Of a stretch of 64,000 bases of DNA, positions 41,289 to 52,831 are shown one piece after another (position 1 is the stretch's first letter; every line of letters starts with the position of its first letter). Under the pieces are notes generated by a model. That model did no database searches, was not told the origin of the DNA, and was given only the letters and a program-made list of their open reading frames with translations. A program made the translations under genes and the position numbers. The stretch is from positions 62,501 to 126,500 of the forward strand of contig NC_135182.1 in the NCBI RefSeq assembly GCF_041146795.1, in the 5' to 3' direction. Source of the stretch: Maylandia zebra (Eukaryota > Chordata > Actinopteri > Cichliformes > Cichlidae).

Positions 41289-41461
41289 CTGTAAAAAACA
41301 GAACAAAACACCACAAAGAAATGAGAAGGCTGCTACTAGATTGTCATTTTCAAAATTGAAAAAAAAAACAGGATATGAACAGATTGGTTGTAGATATTTA
41401 GTAAAGGTGATCACAAGGGAATCCAAGCAAGTAAAAAGCTATCAGTGCTTGATGTTCATAC

Positions 41462-41551
41462 CTGTGGGTGCAGCAGCAGGAGTGGAGGGACCAGGGACTG
41501 GGGAGTCAGGAGAAGCAACAGGGGAGGACTCTGCTGCATGATAACTTGACT
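41462..41551 (-). CDS. MADF-BESS protein, exon 3 (linker)
   Basis: 90 bp between acceptor TTGATAG and donor G|GTATGAAC, encoding a Ser/Pro/Ala linker (SSPVASPDSPVPGPSTPAA). Phase is conserved on both sides, as predicted from exons 2 and 4. Confidence 0.7.
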
Positions 41552-42119
41552 CTATCAAGACAATATTAAATGTTAACAGGTTGAAGACAATAGTCATAGA
41601 GAATATTATATTATTATATACTTATTATTATATACAGTGGTCTCCCATTTATTGCAGCACATGAACAGTAGTCACAGTTCTCACAAGTTGATTCTCAAAG
41701 TGCAAACCTTTGTCGATTTTAAAACGTAAAAGTATTATGCCGCGCTTTTTCTCCGTCTGCGGCGCCACTTTTGTGCGCCTTTTTTGCTCCCGGTGCAGGT
41801 GTCTATTTCCGAATGAGGGTCATAGTTATGAGTGTTTTTGTGCTGTTTTTTTCTATTTGAAGTGATGGTTATCAAAACCAAACATGATAAGTTTGGCAAG
41901 CGCAGGAGACACGACACGGAGGAGATTTGTCATTTGGGCTGCAGAATGCAATGCGCATCGTTGAAAGCTGTACGGTGCAATAAAAAAAATCAGCGAAAAG
42001 GCGAAGCGGTGACGGATGAACAGCGGGACTACTTTATACTGTTTATTAATAAACAAAATATATTCCTGTATGACAACACGCATAAATTAACTGCCTACAT
42101 TAATTAATTGTAAACATAC
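41552..42119. other. Large intron of the MADF gene
   Basis: No other coding feature supported; short ORFs on both strands only. Confidence 0.5.
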
Positions 42120-42371
42120 CTTCTGACTGACACTCCCCTGCTGCCTCTTCGGGCTGTCCCTGGTCCTCGGGGGAGAAGTTCTCCACGGTCCGCACCATAT
42201 TTCCGCTGGTCTCCCGCGGGGTGAGGAAGGGGTCCAGAAACCCCATGACCGCGAAGAACTTCCATCTCCTCCCCGATCCTGCTGCAGACCCACTCCTCTT
42301 CTCCTTCTCTGACCTCTTCTCCTTATTATATGTGTCCCTGAGGCTCTTCCACTTTCTCCTGCAGATGTCCT
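42120..42371 (-). CDS. MADF-BESS protein, exon 2 (second half of MADF)
   Basis: Starts after acceptor TTTATTCAG with EDICRRKWKSLRDTYNKEKR, then GSGRRWKFFAVMGFLDPFLT, the C-terminal helix region of the MADF (Myb/SANT-like) DNA-binding domain, followed by an acidic linker; donor AG|GTATGTTT at 42,119. No stop. Confidence 0.85.
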
Positions 42372-42512
42372 CTGAATAAACGCATTATCTGGTTAGCGGA
42401 AAGGTATTTGTACAACAGTGGGAAAATCGCGGGACAGTAGGCGCGCTTGCTAGCTTTTGCACGGCTTCATCGGGTCAGTCTGAAAATTAAAAAGAAGAAG
42501 GAATGAACTTAC

Positions 42513-42642
42513 CAGGTTGCCCGATCTCCTCACTTATGTGTCTCCAAGCTAGGTCCTTTTTATTCCTGTCTCGGTAGAAATAGGAGCTGGCATCATATAG
42601 CTCGGGGTGGTTAGCCACGGCGCTGATCAGCTTTTCCTCCAT
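42513..42642 (-). CDS. MADF-BESS protein, exon 1 (start of MADF)
   Basis: ATG at 42,642, then EEKLISAVANHPELYDASSY and FYRDRNKKDLAWRHISEEIG, the N-terminal MADF helices, and donor CCTG|GTAAGTTC. Four exons (130, 252, 90 and 260 bp; 732 in all) form one open frame. In Harbinger elements a Myb-like partner binds the subterminal repeats and escorts the transposase into the nucleus; by position and domain this is that partner. It is intact although its transposase is not. Confidence 0.85.
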
Positions 42643-43049
42643 ACTGAATGAAGAATGAAGGGCTTTGGCTGGATCTGCCCCTTTGACCTAGGTCAGAGCC
42701 ACGTCACCAGGCTCCTGATTGGTTGTCGCGGCGCGATTTGACGCTGGAGTTCAGATTTTTCCAACTCGAGCGGTAGACGCGAAACGCGCGTATGCACAAA
42801 GTGCAACACAAAAACTCACGCGCGTGGTTTTATTCGCGCGTCAAACGCGCCTGACGCGCTACACTGACGCGCGTTTCACGCGTTTTCGCGTTTTCGCGTT
42901 TTCGCGACGCAAATCTGCTTCCGAATTTTCGCGGGACCCGCAATCGCGCGTCATCGCGCCTTTCCATTGACTTTACATGTAAACCTGACGCTCTATTCGC
43001 GTCCATCGCGTTCGGTGTGAACACAGCGTAAGGAAAGAAAGCTGGTTTG

Positions 43050-43397
43050 GGGCGATTGTGGCTCAAGGCGATTGTGGCTCAAGAGTTGGGAGTTTGCCTT
43101 GAAATCGGAAGGTTGCTGGTTCGAGCCCCGGCTTGGACAGTCTCGGTCGTTGTGTCCATGGGCAAGACACTTCACCCGTTGCCTGCTGGTGGTGGTCAGA
43201 GGGCCCGGTAGCGCCTGTGTCCGGCAGCCTCGCCTCTGTCAGTGCGCCCCAGGGTGGCTGTGGCTACAATGTAGCTTGCCATCACCAGTGTGTGATTGTG
43301 TGTGTGAATGGGTGGATGACTGGATATGTAAAGCGCTTTGGGGTCCTTAGGGACTAGTAAAGCGCTATATAAATATAGGCCATTTACCATTTACCAT
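43050..43397 (+). repeat. tRNA-derived SINE, full-length reference copy
   Basis: Head with A-box-like TGGCTCAAGAGTTGGG and B box GGTTCGAGCC, body through ggcagcctcgcctctgtcag and aagcgctttggggtcctta, and tail gccatttaccatttaccat. The 5' end ggcgattgtggctcaa is duplicated. Not a functional tRNA gene. It lies next to the right end of the Harbinger element. Confidence 0.85.
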
Positions 43398-43399
43398 CA

Positions 43400-44330
43400 A
43401 TGAAGCTGCAAAATATAAACAGTTCAAACTGTTCTGTGAAAAGAAATCAGATCAAACTGACATGATGTAACCTTGATACCAGCATATTCACTGTTGTGCA
43501 ACTCAGTCGAGTTTATTTCAAAGAAAAAGTGCAACGAGGAAGAGATTTGGTCACACACACCCTGTCTGTCTGATACAGTAAGTTCAACACAGCCAGGCTT
43601 TCTTTGTGTTAACTCTGGCTTTCTGCTTCAGGATCAAGCTCCAACTACCCTAATCAGAGACATTAGAATAGGTGATAGAGAAAAGAGAAAACAGAGCTAG
43701 CTAATCTTATGGTCTGATCACCACAAGCACAAAAATAAATACTTGAAGTCAAACTCAGATACTTGCTCTGGACCCAGTTATGGGTGCAGCATTAGTTACC
43801 AGGGTGATAGAGCCAGGTAAACAGAGAGCTGCCTTCATGTTCAGGGACCACTGCCACAATGACACTCTGGTGTTTCGAGTTATTTTGAGTATTACTTAAT
43901 ATAACAGATATTTCCTGGTTGGTTCCTTTATGATTATATTCTCAGTGTAATTTATACGTTTTCTTAGTTTTGCTGCCATCTGTGATCTGCTTTCTGTTGT
44001 GGTAAGTTATAGTTCCTATTTAATTCATTGAGTTTAAGGTTGACCTGCCTCCCCTGTGTTCCCACAGAAGTCTCTGTCTCCATATAGGCTTTCCCTTTCA
44101 TTGTTACTTCCTGTTTTCTTTTGATAGTCTTTTGTGAAGGAAGCCAAGATTAAGAAACTACAAGTTTACATTAGAATGTGCAGACTCCACCCTTTCATAA
44201 TCAGTGCATAGAGCCTGTTTGCTCCAGTCCATTGAACTCTTCAGGGAGTTTTTAGGACTTCCTGATAATAATGAATTACAGTCGTCCAGCCTGGAAGTAA
44301 TAAATGCATGAACTAGTTTTTCAGATGGAA
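43400..44330. other. No gene recognised
   Basis: Intergenic-looking; 44,230-44,330 (cgtccagcctggaagtaata) probably continues the decayed L2 element downstream of it. Confidence 0.45.
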
Positions 44331-44433
44331 ATGGTAAATGGCCTGTATTTATATAGCGCTTTACTAGTCCCTAAGGACCCCAAAGCGCTTTACATATCCA
44401 GTCATCCACCCATTCACACACACATTCACACAC
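44331..44433 (-). repeat. SINE 3' fragment inserted in L2 remnant
   Basis: Starts atggtaaatggcc and runs through aaggaccccaaagcgc to cattcacacac; flanked by tggaa at 44,326-44,330 and 44,434-44,438, a short target duplication. Confidence 0.75.
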
Positions 44434-44860
44434 TGGAAGAAAGCAGTCTTACATATTTGTTTAATATGTGCGGTGAAAGACATGTCCTGGTCAACAATGA
44501 CTCCAAGGTTCCTCACAGTGTTACTGGAGGCCGAGGTAATGCCATCCAGAGTAAGAATCTGCTTAGAGACCATATTTCTAAGATTTTCAGGGCCGAGTAC
44601 AATAACCTCAGTTTGATCTGAATTAAGAAGCAGAAAGTTAGCGGCCATCCAGGTCTTTATATCTTTAAGACATTCCTGCAGTTTAACTCATTGGTGTGTG
44701 TTATCTGGCTTCATGGACAGATAGAGCTGGGTGTCATCTGCATAGCAGTGAAAATGTATGCTATGTCTTCTAATGATGCTGCTTAAGGGAAGCATGTATA
44801 ATGTAAACAGAATAGGTCCTAGCACTGAACCCTGTGGAACTCCATATTTAACATTTATTT
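44434..44860 (-). pseudogene. L2-type reverse transcriptase fragment
   Basis: On the minus strand: [20 protein letters not shown], a [15 protein letters not shown] catalytic block, then MAANFLLLNSDQTEVIVLGP and NTVRNLGVIVDQDMSFTAHI. These are the RT palm and thumb of L2/CR1 LINEs. A stop lies after DNTHQ, the 3' side is interrupted by the SINE, and the rest is missing. Confidence 0.8.
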
Positions 44861-44911
44861 ACATTTTTACTATTAGAAAAACCCTGAAACAAAAAAAACT
44901 AAAAACCACAG

Positions 44912-45198
44912 TGTGAAATGCACTACACACAGGTACACACACACAGGTCTTTATCACCAGATTCCACATTTATTTATAGTTTTCCCTGGTTTATGACTGA
45001 ACACAGTCTGACAGCTGTCGGTCCCAGCTGATTTCCCTCTCCCTCCGCTCCTCTCTGTCTCACTATAAAAAGGGAAGGAAACCACCATCAGTCCAAATCG
45101 CCATCAGCTGTTCTCACCGGCATCTCCAGCACCGCCCCGTTGAGCTCACTGCACCACTCCTCCCCTGCAGCCGCGCCCGGGACCACACCTCCGCCACA
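44912..45198 (-). mobile_element. 3' LTR of Gmr1-type element
   Basis: On the minus strand starts TGTGGCGG and ends CATTTCACA; contains TATAAA (complement of ctataaaaag region) and AATAAA near 44,967. Differs from the partner LTR by a short CA indel and a few substitutions. Confidence 0.9.
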
Positions 45199-47847
45199 CA
45201 CCCCCACCGGGGAGCTGTCCGGCCAAACCTACTCCCCCCCCCCCCCCGCGAGCGAGAGAGGAAATTGGCCACCGCCATCTGCGGCTCCGGCCTATGGACC
45301 ACCTTGAACTTAAAGGGCTGTGAAGCCAGATACCACCGGGTGATCCGGGCGTTGGCATCCTTCATGCGGTGGAGCCACTGCAGCGGGGCATGGTCTGAGC
45401 AGAGGGTGAATGAGCGCCCCAGGAGGTAATAGCGAAGGGAGTCGACCGCCCACCGGATAGCCAAGCACTCTTTTTCCACAGTGCTGCACCGTCTTTCACG
45501 CTCTGCCAGCTTCCGGCTGATGTAAAGAACGGGACGGTCGGCCCCCCTTACTTGCTGGGACAAAACGGCCCCCAGCCCTCTGTTCGAGGCGTCAGTCTGC
45601 AGAACAAAAGGGAGGGAAAAGTTAGGAGTGTGAAGCAGCGGCTCCCCACAGAGAGACTTTTTCACCTGGCACGGCCCTGTCCACTGAACCAGATCTGGAG
45701 CACCCTTTCGGGTGAGATCGGTCAAGGGGCTGGTCAGCTGCGCAAACCCTGGCACGAAACGGCGGTAGTAACCTGCCAGCCCCAGAAACCGTCTCACCTC
45801 CTTTTTAGTCTTGGGGCACGGGCAGGATGCGATAGCCGCCGTCTTCTCCACCTTTGGACGCACCTGCCCGCCCCCCAAGTGGTACCCCAGATACTGTACC
45901 TCCCTCCGTCCAACCGCACACTTCTGCGGGTTGGCCGTGAGCCCCGCCCTCCTCAGGGACTCCAGGACCGCGGCCACCCGCTGCACATGCTCCGCCCAGG
46001 TGTCGCTGTGGATGATCACGTCATCCAGGTAGGCAGCAGCATATGCAGCGTGCGGACGCAGCACCTGGTCCATGAGGCGCTGAAAGGTGGCAGGGGCTCC
46101 GAACAAGCCGAACGGAAGCGTAACGAATTGGTACAACCCATACGGAGCGGAGAAGGCCGTTTTCTCCTTGGACTCGGCAGACAAGTGAATCTGCCAGTAG
46201 CCCCTGGTTAAATCCAGTGTCGTGAAAAAATGGGCCGTGCCCAGCCGATCCAGGAGCTTGTCGACCCGGGGCATGGGATAAGCATCAAAACGTGACACTT
46301 CATTCACCTTGCGATAGTCGACACAGAACCGTATAGACCCATCCTTCTTCACCACAAGAACGATGGGGCTACACCAGGCGCTGTGCGACTCTTCTATCAC
46401 TCCCATTTTCAGCATTTCAGCCAATTCCCTCTGAACGATTTGCCGTTTATGCTCAGGAAGCCTGTAGGGCCGTGAACGCACCGTCACGCCATGCTGCGTT
46501 ACAAAATGATGCTCAATGAGAGACGTTCGGCCGGGCAGGGGGGAGAACACATCAGCAAAACGCTGTTGTAACGCGACAACGTCCGCTCTCTGGGCCTGTG
46601 TGAGATGGTCATCACAAGGGAGGGAGGCGGGGATGATGGAATTTGGCACCTCCGGCCCCAACTCATCTCTCTCCTTAACCAGGCTTACCAGAGAAGCGGT
46701 TTCAACCTCTCTCCACTTTTTAAGGAGATTGAGGTGATAAATCTGCGTGGCCCCTCCCCTGTCCGACCGAGTGACCTCATAGTCAACGTCCCCGACTCGC
46801 CGTGTGACCACAAAGGGTCCTTGCCACTTGGCGAGCAACTTTGAGCTGGAAGAAGGGAGTAATACAAGCACTTTTTCTCCCGGTGAAAATTGCCTGAGTC
46901 TAGCCCCTCTGTCATACAGGCGTTGCTGACGCTGCTGAGCCTGGAGCAAATTCTCCCGTGACAACCTCCCCAAAGTGTGGAGTTTCGCTCTCAGGTCCAA
47001 CACGTACTGAATCTCATTCTTGGCGGGGCTCGAACCATCCTCCCAACTTTCTTTAACCAGGTCGAGCACCCCACGCAGCTTCCTGCCGAACAGCAGTTCA
47101 AAGGGAGAAAATCCCGTGGAAGCCTGGGGCACCTCCCACACTGCGAATAACAGAGGGTCTAGCCAGCGATCCCAATTGCGTTCATCCTCGTTAATGAACT
47201 TACGAATCATGGACTTTAAAGTCTTATTCAGCCGCTCCACCAGCCCATCCATCTGAGGGTGGTAGACACTGGTCCGAATAGATTTAATGCCCAGTAATTC
47301 GTACAGTTCCCGCAGTGTACGAGACATAAATGACGTGCCCTGGTCAGTCAGTATCTCTTTCGGGATTCCGACTCGGGAGATGACCTGAAACAGTGCCTGC
47401 GCCACACTCTTTGCAGTGATGTTGCGCAGGGGGACTGCTTCCGGGTACCGCGTTGCATAATCCACCAGGACTAATACAAAGCGGTAACCACGTGCACTCC
47501 GATGAAACGGCCCGATGAGGTCCATGCCAATGCGCTCAAACGGGACCTCTATGAGTGGGAGCGGGCGCAAAGGCGCTTTTGGTGTGGCCGGCTGATTAAC
47601 AAGTTGGCAGTCCGGGCAGGACGCGCACCAGCGGCGCACATCCGCTCGGATGCCCGGCCAATAAAATTGGGCCGTTATTCGCTCCAGAGTTTTTTTGTAT
47701 CCCATATGCCCTGCCATGGGGTTATAATGAGCTGCCTGGAAAATCGTTTCCCGGCGGCCCTGCAGCACCAACAACTGGGTGTGTGTCTCCTCCGTGCGAG
47801 TGTCACGACTCACTCGATATAACCTATCTTTTGATAAAATGAAGCGC
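45114..47847 (-). CDS. Gmr1-type Pol: integrase-RT-RNase H
   Basis: An open frame of about 900 residues, cut at its N-terminal side by the LINE at 47,853. Integrase first: zinc-binding H29/H36/C63/C66 (YNPMAGHMGY...WCASCPDC), catalytic GMDLIGPF, ILTDQGTSFMS and YHPQMDGLVERLNKTLK. A linker with PGEKVLVLLP and YHLNLLKKW follows, then RT (RFCVDYRKVNEVSRFDAYP, TTLDLTRGYWQIHL, AAYLDDVIIHS) and RNase H (VLQTDASNRGLGAVLSQ, SDHAPLQWL). A small deletion is evident around QWTGPCQVKKSLCGEP. The frame runs on into the LTR; poly(G) near 45,235-45,247 follows RNase H. Confidence 0.9.
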
Positions 47848-47852
47848 AGGTA

Positions 47853-50800
47853 ATAAGATGGCGCCGGTGAGGTCGGCTGCCGTCACGACTGCTCCGACCA
47901 CTTTTTCTTTGTCTTTGTTTTTTAAGTTAGTTTTCAGCGTTTCTAAATCGGCAAAATCATCACCATTGGGTACATTAGGTATGACAGTGACATTCTTGTT
48001 TCTATTGGTATACAATGTACTCACAATTCGAAGTTTTTAACTCCGGATCCGAGCTGGCCGAGTGAGATCTCGAGGGAGAACAAAGGGAAGCGGCGGCGGC
48101 CTAGAGGGAAGCGAGCCGGCGTCAGGAACAGGCTGAGAGCTCGTGCACACCGCACACCTCTGCCTAGCATCCTGCTCGCCAACGTCCAGTCACTGGAGAA
48201 CAAGCTTGACGACCTCAGGGCCAGGATAAAGTTCCAGAGAGACATTCGGGACTGCAATCTCCTCTGCTTCACCGAGACATGGCTGAACCCAGCGGTGCCG
48301 GACCACGCCATCCAGCCGGCCGAGTTCTTCTCGGTTCACCGCATGGACAGGACACGGGACTCGGGGAAGTCAAGGGGAGGCGGCGTGTGTTTAATGGTGA
48401 ACAACAACTGGTGCAACAGTGCGAACGTTGTTCCTCTCACACGCTCCTGCACATCAAATCTGGAACTACTGTCCATCATGTGTCGTCCTTTTTATCTACC
48501 TCGGGAATTTACATCGGTCATTGTAAGTGCCGTTTATATTCGACCACAAGCGGACACGGTTACCGCCTTATGCGAGCTGCATGAGGCACTCACACAGCAC
48601 CAGACACAACACCGGGACGCTGCGCTTATTGTGACGGGGGACTTTAATAGCGCCAACCTCAAACGCGCAGCGCCGAATTTTTATCAACACATCACATGCC
48701 CCACCAGGGGTGAAAGGACACTGGACCACTGCTACACTACGGTCAAGGACGGTTACAAGGCACAACCCCGCCCCCCGTTTGGCAAATCTGATCACGCCGC
48801 CATCTTCCTCATGCCAAAATACAAACAAAGGCGTTACAGGACGCACTCGATGACGCAGACTGGGGCATGTTCAGAAACAGCTCCGACGATGATGTCAACG
48901 TGTTTACGGAAGCGGTTGTGGGATTCATCGGGAAACTAGCGGATGATACCGTGGAGACAAAGACTATCACAACGTTTCCCAACCAGAAGCCGTGGGTGGA
49001 TAAAACCATCCGCGACGCTCTGAGATCCCGCACCGCTGCCTACAACACGGGACTCATGATGGGGGACATGGACCCGTACAAAGCCGCGTCATATAACGTG
49101 CGGAGGGCGGTGAAAGAGGCGAAGCAGCGCTACGGGAGGAAACTAGAGTCACAACTCCAACAGAGTGACTCTAGGAGCCTGTGGCGGGGACTAAGGACAA
49201 TAACGGACTATAAAGCACCAACAACCGGTATGACGAACGCGGCCGTGACTCTGGCAGACGAGCTGAACACTTTCTATGCTCGCTTCGAGGCTGCAGCTAA
49301 GGTCTCCAACAATGCTAGTGTTAGCGGCGCTAACGGCTGCAGACAGGAAGATACTGCCAGCACCGGAAACGTGCTCGTCATCTCCGAGCATGAAGTAAGG
49401 AGAGCCTTCAAGAGAGTGAACACCAGGAAAGCAGCAGGACCAGACGGCATCCCAGGTCGTATCCTAAGAGACTGCGCATACCAGCTAGCTCCTGTGTTCA
49501 CTGAGATATTCAACATCTCTTTATCTCAGTCGGTGATCCCCACATGCTTCAAAGAGTCCATCATTGTTCCTGTCCCGAAGAAACCCCACCCTGCTTCTCT
49601 CAATGACTATCGCCCTGTAGCCCTCACCTCAGTAGTGATGAAGTGCTTTGAACGCCTGGTCAGAGACTTCATCATTTCTTCACTACCAGACACACTGGAC
49701 CCACTACAGTTCGCTTACCGTCCAAATCGTTCCACAGACGATGCCATCTCTCATCTCCTCCACACATCACTCACTCACTTGGACACTAGAAGGGGGAATT
49801 ATGTTAAAATGCTCTTCATAGACTACAGCTCTGCATTTAACACCATAATTCCCTCCACACTCACCACCAAGCTGGAGCATCTGGGACTCAGCTCATCTAT
49901 GTGTCAGTGGATCTCCAACTTCCTAACTGGCAGACCACAGGCAGTAAGGATGGGCGGACATGTCTCAGCCTCCACCACTCTCAGCACTGGAGCCCCCCAG
50001 GGGTGTGTTCTGAGCCCCCTGCTGTACTCTTTGTACACATATGACTGTGTGGCCACTACCAGCTCCACCACCATCTACAAGTTTGCTGACGACACCGTCG
50101 TGGTGGGCCTGATCTCTGATAACAACGAGACGGCCTACCTGAAGGAGATTAGGAATCTGGAGAACTGGTGCCAGAGGAACAACCTCCTTCTAAACGTCAG
50201 TAAGACAAAGGAGCTGATAGTGGACTTCAGCACTAAGCAGGAGAGGAACTACCAGACCCCCGTCATCAACGAGTGCCCAGTGGAGAGAGTGGACAGCTTC
50301 AAATACCTCGGAGTTCACATCACGCAGGACCTGTCATGGTCCTGTCACATCAACACCGTGGTGAAAAAGGCCCGACAGCGTCTCTACCACCTCAGACGCT
50401 TGAGAGACTTCCAACTGCCCTCCAAGGTGCTCAGGAACTTTTACTCGTGCACCATAGAGAGCATCCTGGCGGGAAACATCTTAACCTGGTTCGGGAACAG
50501 CACCATGCAGGACAGATGAGCTCTACAGAGGGTTGTGCGGTCAGCTGAGCGCACCATCCGCTCCGAGCTCCCTGACCTGCACTCAATCTACAGCAGGCGG
50601 TGCTGGACCAAGGCCAGGAAGATCGTGAAGGACCTCAGCCATCCCAACAACAGACTGTTCTCTCTGTTGAGGTCAGGAAAGCGATTCCGCTCCCTGAAGA
50701 CCAACACAGAGAGACTGAGGAGGAGCTTCTTCCCGCAGGCGATACGGTCTCTCAATCACACCACCACACAGTACTGACCCGAACATATGGTTCTTACACA

Positions 50801-51266
50801 CACACTGGACTTTCTGGACTTTGGTTTTGCACAACACTGGTCACTATATTCTTCATTTCCGGTTAATACTTGTACAGCTGCTGTTATTGTGTATATATTT
50901 ATTTATATTTAGATTTCTTCATACATTCTTATATAGTTCTATATTGTGTATTGTGTATTTTGTTGTACAGTTATTTTATTTTCAACTTTAATTTATATAT
51001 TTTATCTTATTCTTCCCAGTTAAATTTACCCTTCATTCTAATTTGTGTTGTACAGTTATTTCATTTTTAACCTTAATTTATATTTTATTCCTTCCTAGTT
51101 AAATTTACCCTTTTTAATTTTTCATATTTATTTCCTATCTTATTCATAGCCTTTTCCTTTTTTGTTTTCTTTAGGTCACGAGCAGTTGTCCAAGCATTTC
51201 ACTACATATCGTACTGTGTATGACTGTGTACGTGACAAATAAATTTGAATTTGAATTTTGAATTTG
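47853..51266 (+). mobile_element. Rex1-type LINE inserted in Gmr1 pol
   Basis: Flanked by AGGTA (47,848-47,852 and 51,267-51,271). It begins ataagatggcgccggtgagg, near full length, and ends in tandem TTTGAA after gtgacaaataaa. The Gmr1 frame reads QSTYL on one side and RFILSKDRLYRV on the other. About 3.4 kb. Confidence 0.88.
48020..50777 (+). pseudogene. LINE endonuclease-RT ORF with deletion and one stop
   Basis: Endonuclease blocks: LANVQSLENKLDDLRAR, CFTETWLNP, DRTRDSGKSRGGGVCLMV, IVTGDFNSANL and GKSDHAAIFLM. After KYKQR (about 48,833) the frame jumps to ALQDALDDADWGMFRNSS with roughly 20 family residues missing. RT blocks follow: KAAGPDGIPGRILRDC, DYRPVALTSVVMKCFERL, MLFIDYSSAFNTI, LSTGAPQGCVLSPLLY and KFADDTVVVGLI. 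A single in-frame TGA at 50,517-50,519 (QDR stop ALQRVVRSAERT) interrupts the C-terminus, which ends TTTQY at 50,777. Not functional as it stands. Confidence 0.87.
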
Positions 51267-51271
51267 AGGTA

Positions 51272-52044
51272 GGTAGATTGACCATCAATCTCAATCACCT
51301 GGTCAAAGGCTGAGTGTAGGGTGTCATCACGAGACTGCTCCAGTGGGAAATCACCCGTGGGCAAAAATTCCGGAGCAGGCGGGGCTTCCCATGAAGGACC
51401 CGCCGTCTCCCCCTCCCCGGAGTCAGGGTCGGACGACCCCGCATCACGGCTGAGCGCCGTGCAGACACTACATGCTACTAATGGTCGTGATCGCATCCCC
51501 ACATACTGTCCCAACAGATGATGAAACCCCGGCCAATTTGTGCCCAGAATTAGGGGATGCGACAGGCGCGGGCTAACCGCAGCCGTTACTCTATGCGTTT
51601 TGCCCTTATACTTTAATAACAGCGGCACCATGGGATACCTGGAACATCACCATGAACACACTTCACCTCCACCCAATCTGCCTCCAGCAATGCCCCGGGG
51701 CGAACCAAGCCTTGGTGCACGAGGGTCTGCGTGCAGCCCGTGTCCACCAAAGCATGGCGTATACCCCCTCGAGTCCTTACCGGAATGCTGTATGTCCCTC
51801 CTGGACCGGGAGGGGGTGCTGGGGCACCAGCGACGCGGAACACCTGCCCCACTTCCATCAGAGGACAGTCCCTCCTCAGGTGTCCCGGTGGGTTTGCACC
51901 CGACGCTGTGGTGCAAACCCATCGCGGAGAGCTGTGCTTTACCCCGGCTCCTCGGAGAAGAGGACCCACGGCGCGGCTACCTGGGAGTCACTCACGCAGT
52001 CCGGCTGGCGCATCTCCATCTGAACACCCCCGGTGTCGCGGCGC
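51272..52044 (-). pseudogene. Gmr1 protease and nucleocapsid region, frameshifted
   Basis: Between the two LINEs the minus strand encodes GHLRRDCPLMEVGQ (second half of a zinc knuckle), then IRHALVDTGCTQTLVHQGLV, an aspartic protease with DTG, then MVPLLLKYKGKTHRVTAAVS and HPLILGTNWPGF. A one-base shift near 51,637, between VHGDVP and the YPMVPL block, and a stop in FSEEPG-stop break the frame. Confidence 0.8.
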
Positions 52045-52045
52045 G

Positions 52046-52597
52046 GGCGTCTCAGATGGCCAACAGCCCTCGGTGGCACCTCCTCTCTCCACGCTGGTCC
52101 TCGGGGATTCCATCGTCAGGAACGTGCGGATGAGGGGGGCGCTCACGCTGTCGTTCCCGGGAGCCACTGTTGTTGACATAGTGGACAGAATTCCCAACAT
52201 TCTGGCATCCCACCCACAGGTTAACCGGCTCATCATCCACATCGGCACCAATGACATCCCCAAACAGCAATCTGAGCTGCTGAAGTTGGACTTCCTCGAA
52301 CTCTTCAGCCTCCTTGGTCAGTTGCAGGTGAGTGCTTTTATCTCTGGGCCCACCCCCACCTGTGGCAGAGGGATAGGCCGTTTCAGCCGGCTGCTCAGCC
52401 TTAACACCTGGCTTTCCTCTGCCTGTATCTCCCACGGCGTGGGTTTTATTAACAACTTTGATGCCTTCTGGGAGAGGAGGCATCTTTTTGGGGCAGACGG
52501 GCTACACCTCAACACTTGGGGACGCCGTTTGCTGTCCGCCAATTTGGCATTTGGCGTACAGCACTCCCGCACATCGCCACTGTCTGCCACTGACTGA
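52046..52597 (+). CDS. L2 LINE ORF1, SGNH/GDSL esterase-like (5' truncated)
   Basis: About 183 residues open from the truncation to TGA at 52,595-52,597. STLVLGDSIVRNVRM carries block I (GDS), IIHIGTNDIPKQQ has the GxND block, and FGADGLHLNTWGRRLLS contains the Asp/His pair DxxH-like (DGLHLN) near the end, so the SGNH catalytic set looks complete. Esterase ORF1 proteins are known in CR1/L2-clade LINEs; their exact role is unsettled. N-terminal residues are missing. Confidence 0.8.
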   Translation, partial: GVSDGQQPSVAPPLSTLVLGDSIVRNVRMRGALTLSFPGATVVDIVDRIPNILASHPQVNRLIIHIGTNDIPKQQSELLKLDFLELFSLLGQLQVSAFISGPTPTCGRGIGRFSRLLSLNTWLSSACISHGVGFINNFDAFWERRHLFGADGLHLNTWGRRLLSANLAFGVQHSRTSPLSATD

Positions 52598-52831
52598 TGT
52601 TCCCCTGTTCCCAGCTCCTATATTTGTTCCACTTTTAACAGTAATACACAAAACTCTGGACTAGGACCTTTCTCTCCCACAGTCAACACAATACCCGTCA
52701 TAATCACAAACAGAGAGCAACAGAATTATCATAAATCCAGTAACTCCAAAAACATTAATAACCTCCGGCCTCTTCAAAAATATCAACATCCATTCAACTC
52801 TATTGTCAATAATCCACCAGTCTCAATCAGT

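Larger units (their letters stand above)
38595..43028. mobile_element. PIF-Harbinger transposon with TAA target duplication
   Basis: Flanked by TAA at 38,592-38,594 and 43,029-43,031. Ends are inverted: cggtgtgttcacaccgaacg at the left and cgctgtgttcacaccgaacg (complement) at the right, continuing cgatggacgcgaata. It carries two convergent genes as in other Harbingers: a transposase on the plus strand (broken) and a MADF-BESS protein on the minus strand (intact). A satellite array and a MITE sit inside it. Confidence 0.9.

Noticed and set aside
43072..43150. tRNA gene (A and B boxes)
   Set aside because: Part of a dispersed SINE with a long non-tRNA body; no cloverleaf was supported.
45552..47822. 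Plus-strand ORFs of up to 219 codons across Gmr1 pol
   Set aside because: Antisense shadows of the minus-strand integrase-RT frame.
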